From assembly GCA_016927095.1 (NCBI GenBank), contig JAFGNI010000428.1:1-5984 (forward strand): a DNA stretch of 5,984 bases. Direction: 5' to 3'. A model generated the notes under the pieces. The model worked only from the letters and a program-made list of their open reading frames with translations, was not told the DNA's origin and did not search any database. The DNA comes from Anaerolineae bacterium. Lineage in GTDB: Bacteria; Chloroflexota; Anaerolineae; B4-G1; SLSP01. Positions 1 to 5,984 of this stretch are shown one piece after another. Position 1 is the first letter of the stretch, and each line of letters opens with the position of its first letter. Position numbers and translations under genes: made by a program.

Positions 1-1134
1 ATGGAGGGGGCCGGCGGCACCCACGCCGAAGCGCACAACATCTACGGCATGCAGATGGTGCGTGCGACGCGCGAGGGGCTTGAGGCCTTGCAGCCGGAGC
101 GGCGCCCCGTGGTCATTACGCGCGCGGGCTGGGCCGGCGTGCAGCGCTACGCGACAAGCTGGACGGGGGACAGTCAGAGCACGTGGGACGCTTTGCAGTT
201 GACCATCCCGATGATGCTCGGACTGGGGCTCTCCGGTCTAGGTTTCTCCGGCCCAGACGTCGGCGGCTTTGCGGGCGCAGCGGACGGCGAGCTCTTCACG
301 CGCTGGATCCAGATGGCTGCCTTCATGCCCTTCTTCAGAGCGCACACGGCCAAAGGCACGCCGGATCAGGAACCCTGGTCCTATGGCGAACCTTATCTGA
401 GCATCGCGCGGCGCTTCATCGAGCTCCGCTATGAGCTCCTGCCCTATCTGTACACGGCGACGTGGCAGATGAGCCGGCGTGGGTGGCCCATGGTCCGCCC
501 GCTTGCTTGGGAAGCACCCGATAGCGACGCATTGTGGGACGTCGACGATGCCTTCCTCTGCGGCGACAAGCTGCTGGTAGCGCCCATGCTAGGGCCTGGT
601 GCAACAAACCGGGATGTCTTCCTCCCACCCGGTACCTGGTATGAGTTCTGGACCAACCGGCGACACACAAGCGACGGCGCAATCAACAAGATAGAGCCCT
701 TCGGTTCGCTGGAGGTCATGCCCCTTTTCGTCAAAGCTGGCACCGTGCTGGCGATGGGCGAGATCGGCCCCAGCGTCGAGCAGCGCAAGGACAAGTTCCT
801 GCGGCTCAATCTCTATCCCCTCGGAGGGACGGGCGGGGCAATCACCGAGCTGTACGAAGACGCCGGCACGGGGATGGCCTATCAGTACGGCGAGCAGCGA
901 CTCAGCCGCTTCATCTTGCACCAGACCGACACGACGATCTCGGTGACGTGGGAGAAATCAGGTGCTTTCGTCCCCCCCTACGAACACATCGCGCTGACCC
1001 TCTGCGGCCTGAGGCGCGCGCCGCAGACCGTCAAAGCCGACGGACAGTCCTACGCCGTGCTGCAGGCGGACCCAGTCCAACATAGTGCGATTCTCGGGGT
1101 GCCCATCTTCGAAGAACTGGAGATCATCCTTTGA
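1..1134 (+). CDS. GH31 family alpha-glucosidase (alpha-xylosidase possible), C-terminal part, 5' end outside window
   Basis: This glycoside hydrolase family 31 enzyme cleaves terminal non-reducing alpha-linked glucose (or xylose) by a retaining mechanism. Only the last 377 residues are present. The frame is open to the left edge, and the nucleophile motif (WxDMNEP type) and N-terminal beta domain must lie upstream, so the ATG at base 1 is probably an internal Met. Family full length is roughly 750-850 residues. Visible landmarks are HNIYGMQM (12-19), ITRAGWAGVQRY (39-50), WTGDS (54-58) with D57 as the expected acid/base, GPDVGGF (84-90), and FFRAH (111-115) with the conserved R113/H115 pair. 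Then come the C-terminal beta-sandwich signature LLVAPMLGPGA (about 189-199), LPPGTWYEFWT, and a DUF5110-like tail with LYEDAGTG. The usual WTGDN is WTGDS here. The stop is at 1132-1134, 13 bases before the next gene. Family is near certain; substrate is not known. Confidence 0.93.
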   Translation: MEGAGGTHAEAHNIYGMQMVRATREGLEALQPERRPVVITRAGWAGVQRYATSWTGDSQSTWDALQLTIPMMLGLGLSGLGFSGPDVGGFAGAADGELFTRWIQMAAFMPFFRAHTAKGTPDQEPWSYGEPYLSIARRFIELRYELLPYLYTATWQMSRRGWPMVRPLAWEAPDSDALWDVDDAFLCGDKLLVAPMLGPGATNRDVFLPPGTWYEFWTNRRHTSDGAINKIEPFGSLEVMPLFVKAGTVLAMGEIGPSVEQRKDKFLRLNLYPLGGTGGAITELYEDAGTGMAYQYGEQRLSRFILHQTDTTISVTWEKSGAFVPPYEHIALTLCGLRRAPQTVKADGQSYAVLQADPVQHSAILGVPIFEELEIIL

Positions 1135-1140
1135 AAGGAG
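1134..1140 (+). promoter_or_regulatory. Shine-Dalgarno sequence that sets the TTG start of the DUF2270 gene
   Basis: AAAGGAG begins at the last base of the GH31 stop codon and ends 7 bases before the TTG at 1148-1150. The strength and spacing are ideal. They favour this TTG over the in-frame ATG at 1085, which lies inside the GH31 reading frame and would add 21 residues with no family resemblance. Confidence 0.75.
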
Positions 1141-1147
1141 CCAGCCA

Positions 1148-2230
1148 TTGACCAAGCGTCGGGGTGACACTAAGCTCAAGGGACACGGTCAGGAACCCGG
1201 CTCAGACGGTCTCGACCAAGAGGCCGGCGCTGACGCATGCGACAGTGAGCCCGGTTCCGGCGGCGTCTGGCGGTACGAGGGCTACGAACTAGATTCGGGC
1301 AATCTGGTGACCGCGCTCGTGCACCTCTACCGTGCCGAGGTGGGGCGCGCCAATCTGTGGCGCAACCGGCTGGATGCAACAACGAACTGGGCTGTCGTGA
1401 CGACGGCAGCCGCGTTGACCTTCAGCTTTGGCTCACCGGAGAATCCGCACTTCCTGCTGCTGCTCGTCTTGCTGCTGGTGCTCACCTTCCTCCAGATTGA
1501 GGCGCGGCGTTACAGCTACTACGCGCTCTGGTACTATCGGGTGCGCCTACTGGAGACCGGTTTCTTCAGCACCATGCTGACCCCGCCCTTTGAGCCTCCC
1601 TTTGGCTGGGGTGATGCCCTGAGCAGCAGCCTGCAGCAGCCGGCCTTTATTACACCGCGATGGCGGGCAGCTGCCATTCGCTACCGTCGCAACTACATCT
1701 GGCTTGTCTCGCTGGTGACTATCAGCTGGTTGCTGAAACTGAGTGTCCATCCTGTCCCCGCAAGAACGCTGACGACCCTGGTTACCCGAGCCGGCATCGG
1801 TCAGTGGATCCCCGGCACCTGGGTGATCGGTGTCGTAGCGGCATTCTATCTGGCTCTGCTAGGCCTCACGGTGGCGGCCAACCTGATACCAACATCCCGA
1901 GGCGTGCCCGGCCAACCCACCGACTACAGCCGTGCGGGGCTTGAGGCCCGCGCGCCGTCTGAGGAACAGATGGCCATCATCATCACCAATCAAAAGGAGA
2001 CGATTGCGGCGCGGGTGATGACCGACCTGCAGCGTGGTGTCACAGCGATGGCGGGTACGGGGATGTACACAGGGCAACCGCGCGACGTGCTCTTCACCGC
2101 CGTGCCCGCAGCCCAAGAGCCGGCACTGCGGCGCATTGTGGAGGAGTCCGACCCCGGGGCCTTCGTCATCGTGACCGCGGCCCGAGACATCCGGGGCCGC
2201 GGATTTGCCCCAACCGAACCACCCACCTGA
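1148..2230 (+). CDS. DUF2270 integral membrane protein with C-terminal DUF2179-like domain
   Basis: Predicted inner-membrane protein of 360 residues from TTG; biochemical function unknown. Residues 1-40 are hydrophilic, low-complexity and probably disordered. The DUF2270 body starts at about 48 with NLVTALVHLYRAEVGRANLW (52-71) and RNRLD. Likely membrane helices are about 78-96, 101-117, 183-200 and 224-246. The loop after helix 2 carries the aromatic/basic segment RYSYYALWYYRVRLLE (121-136). After a linker (about 250-272), residues 274-355 resemble the DUF2179 domain found at the C-terminus of YitT-type membrane proteins: a beta strand MAIIIT, then RGVTAMAGTGMYTG (296-309), a strand VLFTAV, a helix, DPGAFVIV (335-342) and a final GRGF (350-353). 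DUF2179 is a small alpha/beta domain thought to be soluble, so it could act as a ligand-sensing tail (inference). The gene follows the GH31 gene by 13 bases and is probably co-transcribed. Both domain calls rest on motif recognition only. Confidence 0.85.
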   Translation: MTKRRGDTKLKGHGQEPGSDGLDQEAGADACDSEPGSGGVWRYEGYELDSGNLVTALVHLYRAEVGRANLWRNRLDATTNWAVVTTAAALTFSFGSPENPHFLLLLVLLLVLTFLQIEARRYSYYALWYYRVRLLETGFFSTMLTPPFEPPFGWGDALSSSLQQPAFITPRWRAAAIRYRRNYIWLVSLVTISWLLKLSVHPVPARTLTTLVTRAGIGQWIPGTWVIGVVAAFYLALLGLTVAANLIPTSRGVPGQPTDYSRAGLEARAPSEEQMAIIITNQKETIAARVMTDLQRGVTAMAGTGMYTGQPRDVLFTAVPAAQEPALRRIVEESDPGAFVIVTAARDIRGRGFAPTEPPT

Positions 2231-2338
2231 GATCGAATCGGCGGGCGATCGCGGTCGCTCGGAATGGTAGGCTAATCCTCCAAACGCCCTAGCCCGTGAC
2301 GGCAAGCCCCAGCGATCAGACCAGCTGACCACTCGTGC
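2231..2338. other. Short convergent intergenic gap
   Basis: These 108 bases separate the stops of the DUF2270 gene (+) and larA (-). I found no hairpin followed by a T-run on either strand. The best inverted repeat is a 5-bp GGCTA/TAGCC pair around 2270-2295, too weak to call a terminator. Termination here may be factor-dependent, or the convergent transcripts may overlap. Confidence 0.4.
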
Positions 2339-3628
2339 TCAGTCCAGATAGGGCACCGTCTGAGGCCCTTCAGGCAGGACCGCGATGCGGGCCCCAGGAT
2401 TTTGGGCGAGCAGCTCCTGCAATCGTCCCTCGATGGAACGGCAGGGCCGCACCATAGCTGCACGCAGCTGGTCATCGGAGAGACCGTCGGCGTAGACGTG
2501 GACGCGGGCCTTAAGCTGGATCTGTGCTTGAATCTGCGCCTCCCACTGGTCGTGGCAGCGGAACCCCGGGGTCATAATAGTAGCTAAGAGCGCCTCCGGC
2601 GATGACGCCTCCCGTAGCAGCCGTCCGTATTCGCCGTGATCTGGGATGCCATCCCAGCACTCCGCAGCGATGATGATGTCACCACCGGGTTTGACAATCT
2701 GCGCAGCAGCAGACATTCCCTTCACAGCCTGATAGAGGTTGAGGTCCAGCGGGTAGCCGCTGTTCGTCGTGACGACGATGTCGTAGGGCGCGACGACAGG
2801 TCGCATCGCGCGCGCCCGCACGAAGGCGACAGCAGCCTGATGCACCCGCAACATCTCCCCGGCAAAGACCCCCGTGAGCTGCCGGTCCCGGTTGAGGGTC
2901 ACATTCAGGACGAAGGTCGGCTGTGTCGCCTGTGTCGCCTCGCACAACTCATCCCACAACGGGTTCCCGGTCGTCACAGCCCAGGTCGCCATACCGCTAG
3001 CCAGCAGACGGGCGCCGTGGTTATCCATAATGCTGTCGATGTCGGCGATCCCCGGCAGCACAGCCTTCGGGCCACCACTGGCGCCCGCGAAGAAGTGCGG
3101 CTCCACGAAACCGGTCAGAATGCGGACGACCGCCTCCGCGTAGGCACGATGCACGCGGACGAGGCGACCGTTGCGATTACGCGCTACGCCGACAAGATTG
3201 GCATCATCCCACGCATCGTGCTGGACGATTGGGTAACGTTTGACGATCTCCGCCCCCAGCATGCCGGCGAGTTCCTCTTCGGTTTGGGGACGGTGCGTCC
3301 CCAACGCGTTGATGAGGGTGATCCGCTCGGGAGAGACGCCTGCCGCTTCAAGCTCTGCAAGGAGAACGGGGAGCACACGGTCGTTGGGCATCGGGCGGGT
3401 GATGTCGCTGAAGACGACCGCCACCGGTTCACGGCAGGTCGATAGGTCTGCTTCGCGCACCAACTCTGATAGCGGGCGCGTTCCCATAGGAGCCGCGAGT
3501 GCGGCTCTGAGGGCTGCCGGCTCATCAGCAAGCCCCTCCACATACTGCGGTTCGATGACGTCTATGTCGGCGCGCTTCGGAAGATCCACCCACATGCCCT
3601 CGCGCCCATACGCCAACTTGATGCGCAT
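2339..3628 (-). CDS. larA: LarA-type nickel-pincer racemase/epimerase (DUF2088 family, lactate racemase homologue)
   Basis: A 429-residue cytosolic enzyme of the LarA family, which uses the nickel-pincer nucleotide cofactor to invert C2 of 2-hydroxy acids by transient hydride transfer. The N-terminus has the family's YG motif (7-8). SDITRP (74-79) includes conserved D75 and R78. GTHRP has H112, EPHFFAGASGGPK has H178 and cofactor-attaching K188, and DNHGARL has H204. The spacing of H112/H178/K188/H204 equals that of the recalled Lactiplantibacillus plantarum residues H108/H174/K184/H200. Y299 and K303 (LYQAVKG) and W362 also match expected active-site positions. All key residues are present, so it should be active if the cofactor is supplied, but larB, larC and larE are not in the window. 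LarA homologues also act on malate, gluconate and other sugar acids, so the substrate is open. The ATG at 3626-3628 fits the family N-terminus, though its ribosome site (a G-run 2 bases away, or AGGGAG 13 away) is poor. The aldo/keto reductase lies 162 bases upstream on the same strand. Confidence 0.93.
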   Translation of the reverse strand: MRIKLAYGREGMWVDLPKRADIDVIEPQYVEGLADEPAALRAALAAPMGTRPLSELVREADLSTCREPVAVVFSDITRPMPNDRVLPVLLAELEAAGVSPERITLINALGTHRPQTEEELAGMLGAEIVKRYPIVQHDAWDDANLVGVARNRNGRLVRVHRAYAEAVVRILTGFVEPHFFAGASGGPKAVLPGIADIDSIMDNHGARLLASGMATWAVTTGNPLWDELCEATQATQPTFVLNVTLNRDRQLTGVFAGEMLRVHQAAVAFVRARAMRPVVAPYDIVVTTNSGYPLDLNLYQAVKGMSAAAQIVKPGGDIIIAAECWDGIPDHGEYGRLLREASSPEALLATIMTPGFRCHDQWEAQIQAQIQLKARVHVYADGLSDDQLRAAMVRPCRSIEGRLQELLAQNPGARIAVLPEGPQTVPYLD

Positions 3629-3728
3629 ATCCCCCCCTGCGCTCCCTGCAACAGCTTCCAGACCGCCTCGCCGAGACGTTGACGCAACACTAACGCTGAC
3701 AACGAGTGACGGGCCCCGGAGTCAGGCC

Positions 3729-3762
3729 CGAGTCCCGGATCGCAAGCCTGATCCGGGACTCG
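3729..3762 (-). repeat. Perfect 12-bp inverted repeat (hairpin) between the aldo/keto reductase and larA
   Basis: CGAGTCCCGGAT (3729-3740) and ATCCGGGACTCG (3751-3762) are exact reverse complements around a 10-base loop. The hairpin starts about 28 bases after the reductase stop and ends about 100 bases before the larA start. In the - strand transcript it is not followed by a U-run, so it is not a canonical intrinsic terminator; on the + strand it is followed only by CTTGTTTC. A competing pairing exists: TCAGGC (3722-3727) with GCCTGA (3746-3751), which would break the main stem. It could be a 3'-end stabiliser for the reductase mRNA, a weak attenuator ahead of larA, or a protein operator. 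The structure is certain; the role is not. Confidence 0.7.
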
Positions 3763-3790
3763 CTTGTTTCTAGCCGAAAAGCGCCTTTCC

Positions 3791-4807
3791 CTAGTCGGTG
3801 ATACGCGCCTTCATCCAGGGGTTGCTGTTGTGGAAGTCCGCGACAACATTGCCGGGATGGACCAGGTCGTCGAAGGCCTCGCGGTCCTCATGGGAGAGGG
3901 TCATCTCCAGGACACCAAGAGCTTCCTCGAGGTGGCGCCTCGTCCGCGGCCCGATGATGGGCGAGGTCACGCCAGGCTGATCCTTGCACCAGAGCGTCGA
4001 CAACTGCGCCGCCGTCATACCGCGAGCCTCAGCCATCTCCTTTACCTTCGCCGCGACCTTGACGCCCTCACGCGTCACCCGGGTCCGGAACATATCGCCG
4101 GAACGCTCGGCGCGAGAGCCATCAGGGAACGTTTCTTCCTCCAGCATCTCCAACGTGTACTTGCCCGCCAGGATCCCACCGGCCAAGGGCGACCAGGGCA
4201 GGAGCGCCAAGCCATACTTCTGGGCCAAGGGCACCAACTCGTTCTCGATCCGGCGATCAAGGAGGTTATAGGGCGGCTGCTCGCTGACATAGCGCGCGAG
4301 GTTCATCCGCTCACTGATCGCCAGGGACTCCATCACCATCCATGCCGGGTGCGTCGAACAGCCGATGTAGCGCACCTTACCCGCTCGCACCAGATCGTCG
4401 AAGGCGCGCAGCGTCTCATCCTGAGGGATGGTCAGCGACGGGCGATGCAGTTGGTAAAGGTCGATATGGTCGGTCTGGAGCCGGCGCAAAGAGTCCTCAC
4501 AGGCCTGGATGATGTGATAGCGGGAGTTGCCCTGCTCGTTAGGCCCCTCCCCCATCGTCCCGTGGACTTTGGTCGCCAGCACAACCTTGTCCCGTTGGCC
4601 GTTCTCCTTCAGCGCTTTGCCGACGATGCGCTCGCTCTCACCGCGATTGTAGACATTGGCGGTATCGATGAAGTTGATCCCGCTCTCCAAGGCCCGGTTG
4701 ATGATGTCAATGGACGTTGCCTCGTCCGTCGGGCCGCCGAAGTTCATCGCTCCCAGACACAGAGGTGACACCATCACGCCAGTTCGTCCCAATGATCGGT
4801 ATTCCAT
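3791..4807 (-). CDS. NAD(P)H-dependent aldo/keto reductase
   Basis: A 338-residue soluble oxidoreductase of the aldo/keto reductase superfamily with a single (beta/alpha)8 barrel, normal length for bacterial members of the YajO/Tas/IolS-like group. It would reduce an aldehyde or ketone, or run in reverse, with NAD(P)H. The N-terminus MEYRSLGRTGVMVSPLCLGA is typical. The catalytic tetrad is complete: D48 and Y53 in FIDTANVYNRGESE, K80 in VVLATKVHG, and H121 in YQLHRPS. The cofactor site is marked by GCSTHPAW (149-156), SPLAGG (206-211) and PIIGPRT (283-289). A strong ribosome site GAGGGGAGG (4825-4817) lies 9 bases before the ATG, and a near-consensus promoter lies just upstream. It sits between the iron-export gene and larA on the same strand. 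A joint pathway with larA (oxidation/reduction plus C2 inversion of a hydroxy acid or sugar derivative) is an inference. The substrate cannot be read from the sequence. Confidence 0.93.
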   Translation of the reverse strand: MEYRSLGRTGVMVSPLCLGAMNFGGPTDEATSIDIINRALESGINFIDTANVYNRGESERIVGKALKENGQRDKVVLATKVHGTMGEGPNEQGNSRYHIIQACEDSLRRLQTDHIDLYQLHRPSLTIPQDETLRAFDDLVRAGKVRYIGCSTHPAWMVMESLAISERMNLARYVSEQPPYNLLDRRIENELVPLAQKYGLALLPWSPLAGGILAGKYTLEMLEEETFPDGSRAERSGDMFRTRVTREGVKVAAKVKEMAEARGMTAAQLSTLWCKDQPGVTSPIIGPRTRRHLEEALGVLEMTLSHEDREAFDDLVHPGNVVADFHNSNPWMKARITD

Positions 4808-4888
4808 ATGTACTATCCTCCCCTCAACACATAGGTGAACCTGTCACGACTTGATACACCTTCGATCTTTATTACGACAAGCATCTTC

Positions 4889-4916
4889 ATTATAGCCAAC
4901 CCGGTTAGACCGTCAA
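4889..4916 (-). promoter_or_regulatory. Sigma-70-type promoter of the aldo/keto reductase gene
   Basis: Read on the - strand, TTGACG (4916-4911) and a perfect TATAAT (4894-4889) are separated by 16 bases. The predicted transcription start is around 4881-4883, giving a leader of roughly 75 bases. The -35 element begins only 18 bases past the stop of the upstream ferritin-like gene, so the reductase has its own promoter. The spacer holds a short odd-centred palindrome, AACC-G-GGTT, a position where a regulator could act, though arms this short can arise by chance. Confidence 0.7.
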
Positions 4917-4934
4917 ACGCCGTCAGGCACGGTA

Positions 4935-5807
4935 TCAAACCTCCACCCCAAAGAGCTCACGAATCAGATAGCCGATACCAAAGCTGAGCGCGGCGATGCT
5001 CAGGGAGAGCCCTGCCATCTCAAGAAAACGCCGGCGGAAGGGCTGGTCCTCGGCCACAGAGATATAGTAGGTGAAACTCGCAATGATGAGCACCCCGATC
5101 AACAGCGAGAGTCCGAGGCACAGGTACAGGTTGTCGAACAGCAGGTAGGGCAGCACCAGGACCAAGACGGTGAAGACATAGGCGAGACCTGTGTAGAGCG
5201 CCGCGCGCCCCGGGGTCTTGGACGTCTCCTCGGCCTTCGTCGAAAGGTACTCGGAGGCCGCCATCGACATTGACGCGGCGATGCCCGTGATCGACGCCGT
5301 CAGGGCGATGAGCGTTGTGTTCTGGAGGGCTAACGTGAGCCCAGCCAAGGCACCGGTAAGCTCCACCAGCGCATCGTTGAGGCCAAGGACGATCGAACCG
5401 GTGTACCTGAGACGTTCCTCATCAAGCATGCCCAACAGCGCTTCCTCGTGAGCATCCTCATCGGCAAGGATCGCTTTGGCAACGGGCACCTCGGTCACGA
5501 GCTCGCCATAGGCATCCTGCGCCCCCTCTTCTCCCCGTTCCATCAGCTTCAGGGCAAAGGTGATGCCCAGTAGGCGCCCGAGCAACGTGTACCACCAGAC
5601 CTTGAACTGGTTGGCCGGCACTTCCTTCCCCGTCTGCTCTTTCCACTCCCCGTAGTGGCGGTGTTCGTCCTCGGCAATGTGCTGGAGGATCCTGTTGTTC
5701 TCGGGGTCGCGGGTCCTGCGAGCCAGATTCGAATAGATATGGTACTCGGTGATCTCGTTCTCCTGAAACTGGAGGATCATCTGCTCCAACCGCTCACTCA
5801 GCGCCAT
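4935..5807 (-). CDS. Ferritin-like/VIT1 fusion, MbfA-like membrane iron (or manganese) transporter
   Basis: A 290-residue inner-membrane protein with an N-terminal ferritin/rubrerythrin-like diiron domain (about 1-130) and a C-terminal VIT1/CCC1 transporter domain (about 133-290). This is the architecture of MbfA, which exports iron and protects alpha-proteobacteria from iron and peroxide stress. Numbering from the ATG, likely metal ligands are E18 or E21 (NEITEY), E46 and H49 (AEDEHRH), E90 or E93 (MERGEEG), and E117 and H120 (ADEDAHEE). The VIT domain shows GLNDALVELTGALAGLTLAL (142-161) and the MSMAASEYLS motif, with about five membrane helices near 135-161, 166-186, 203-222, 226-249 and 265-284. 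The long cytosolic metal-binding insert of plant VIT1 between helices 2 and 3 is absent; the N-terminal ferritin domain may take its place. The ATG at 5805-5807 is preferred because GGAAGG lies 7 bases upstream; a GTG two codons earlier (5811-5813) is possible. An unrelated terminator lies upstream, so it is probably transcribed separately from the gene to the right. The metal exported is inferred from the family. Confidence 0.9.
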   Translation of the reverse strand: MALSERLEQMILQFQENEITEYHIYSNLARRTRDPENNRILQHIAEDEHRHYGEWKEQTGKEVPANQFKVWWYTLLGRLLGITFALKLMERGEEGAQDAYGELVTEVPVAKAILADEDAHEEALLGMLDEERLRYTGSIVLGLNDALVELTGALAGLTLALQNTTLIALTASITGIAASMSMAASEYLSTKAEETSKTPGRAALYTGLAYVFTVLVLVLPYLLFDNLYLCLGLSLLIGVLIIASFTYYISVAEDQPFRRRFLEMAGLSLSIAALSFGIGYLIRELFGVEV

Positions 5808-5814
5808 CCTCACA

Positions 5815-5825
5815 CCTTCCTTCCC
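5815..5825 (-). promoter_or_regulatory. Ribosome binding site of the ferritin-like/VIT1 gene (start ambiguous)
   Basis: The - strand reads GGGAAGGAAGG here. GGAAGG (5820-5815) lies 7 bases before the ATG at 5807, while the overlapping GGGAAGG (5825-5819) lies 5 bases before the GTG at 5813. Both starts are workable and differ by two residues. I favour ATG as the stronger start codon. Confidence 0.5.
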
Positions 5826-5867
5826 GCCGACCCGCTTCAGAGCTGTCGGTCTCGTCGTAACCTGAGT

Positions 5868-5926
5868 CCAGAGAAAACCGGGGAGCCCAAGCCAATCGCG
5901 CTCCAGCTTGGCTCAAGACTCCCCGG
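5868..5926 (-). terminator. Intrinsic terminator of the gene entering from the right edge
   Basis: Read on the - strand, CCGGGGAG (5926-5919) pairs exactly with CTCCCCGG (5885-5878), with an inner 6-bp stem CCAAGC/GCTTGG (5911-5906 with 5892-5887) and an asymmetric internal loop. TTTTCTCT follows directly. This is a good Rho-independent terminator for leftward transcription. It stands about 35 bases after a TAG stop at 5963-5961 and about 60 bases before the ferritin-like gene start, so it insulates the two. Confidence 0.7.
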
Positions 5927-5960
5927 CAGATGTACATACCGGCGGCCAGCGCAGCGATGC

Positions 5961-5984
5961 CTACAGCTTGAAGTCGTCGTTCTC
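5961..5984 (-). CDS. Possible C-terminal end of a gene entering from the right edge (last 7 codons)
   Basis: On the - strand the window edge reads as ENDDFKL followed by TAG (5963-5961). Seven codons cannot identify a protein. Support comes from context: a strong leftward terminator begins about 35 bases after this stop, as expected downstream of a gene end, and the acidic/hydrophobic ending is plausible for a soluble protein. The reading frame is an inference, because another frame is also open across the edge. Confidence 0.35.
   Translation of the reverse strand, partial: ENDDFKL

Noticed and set aside
1859..2332. - strand open frame (157 codons) opposite the DUF2270/DUF2179 gene
   Set aside because: It overlaps the conserved C-terminal domain on the other strand and has the His/Arg/Gly-rich composition of an antisense artefact.
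2925..2942. Short tandem repeat (CTGTGTCGC twice) inside larA, encoding ATQATQ
   Set aside because: Only two copies, in frame, in a variable surface-like segment; no sign of a microsatellite or a mobile element.
2636..3445. + strand open frame (269 codons) opposite larA
   Set aside because: The - strand encodes every LarA active-site residue with the family's spacing. The + strand product resembles no family and reflects high-GC codon bias.
3764..4768. Long + strand open frame (334 codons) opposite the aldo/keto reductase
   Set aside because: It is the antisense shadow of a gene with a complete catalytic tetrad, promoter and ribosome site. Its translation is rich in Arg/His with no recognisable domain.
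4835..4847. GTGA-N5-TCAC inverted repeat in the reductase leader, CRP/FNR-like at first sight
   Set aside because: CRP-type sites have a 6-base spacer and longer arms. The 5-base spacer and 4-base arms are compatible with chance, and the site lies downstream of the predicted transcription start.
4914..4937. Possible terminator just after the ferritin-like gene (CCGT/ACGG hairpin followed by TTT)
   Set aside because: The 4-bp stem and three-base T-run are too weak, and the T-run belongs to the -35 element of the next gene.

Overview
This is a GC-rich bacterial window with five substantial protein genes, one at the left edge incomplete, plus what may be the last few codons of a sixth at the right edge. 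Two genes on the + strand (1-1134 and 1148-2230) converge on three genes on the - strand (5807-4935, 4807-3791, 3628-2339). The organism cannot be fixed from the sequence. The GH31 and DUF2270 protein types, the TTG start and the dense high-GC coding would fit a Chloroflexota-like or other deep-branching, possibly thermophilic, environmental bacterium. That assignment is a guess from protein style, not a phylogeny.

Left block (+ strand): the C-terminal half of a GH31 family alpha-glucosidase runs in from outside the window. Thirteen bases after its stop, behind a strong Shine-Dalgarno sequence, comes a TTG-started integral membrane protein with a DUF2270 body and a DUF2179-like cytosolic tail. 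The two look co-transcribed, but no functional link is evident.

Right block (- strand, read right to left): a 7-codon C-terminal remnant touches the right edge and is followed by a good intrinsic terminator (5868-5926). Then comes a ferritin-like/VIT1 fusion resembling MbfA iron exporters, and an aldo/keto reductase with its own near-consensus sigma-70 promoter (4889-4916). Last is a LarA-type nickel-pincer racemase/epimerase. A 162-base gap with a perfect 12-bp inverted repeat separates the reductase from larA. I see no clear independent promoter for larA, so it may depend on read-through from the reductase, perhaps modulated by that hairpin.

Functionally the window suggests glycan hydrolysis, 2-hydroxy-acid or sugar-acid epimerisation with NAD(P)H-dependent carbonyl reduction, and iron detoxification. 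No CRISPR array, insertion sequence, phage gene, tRNA or rRNA was seen, and nothing here amounts to a clearly new system. The items most worth a second look are the DUF2270-DUF2179 fusion, the substrate of the LarA homologue and its reductase neighbour, and the structured larA leader.
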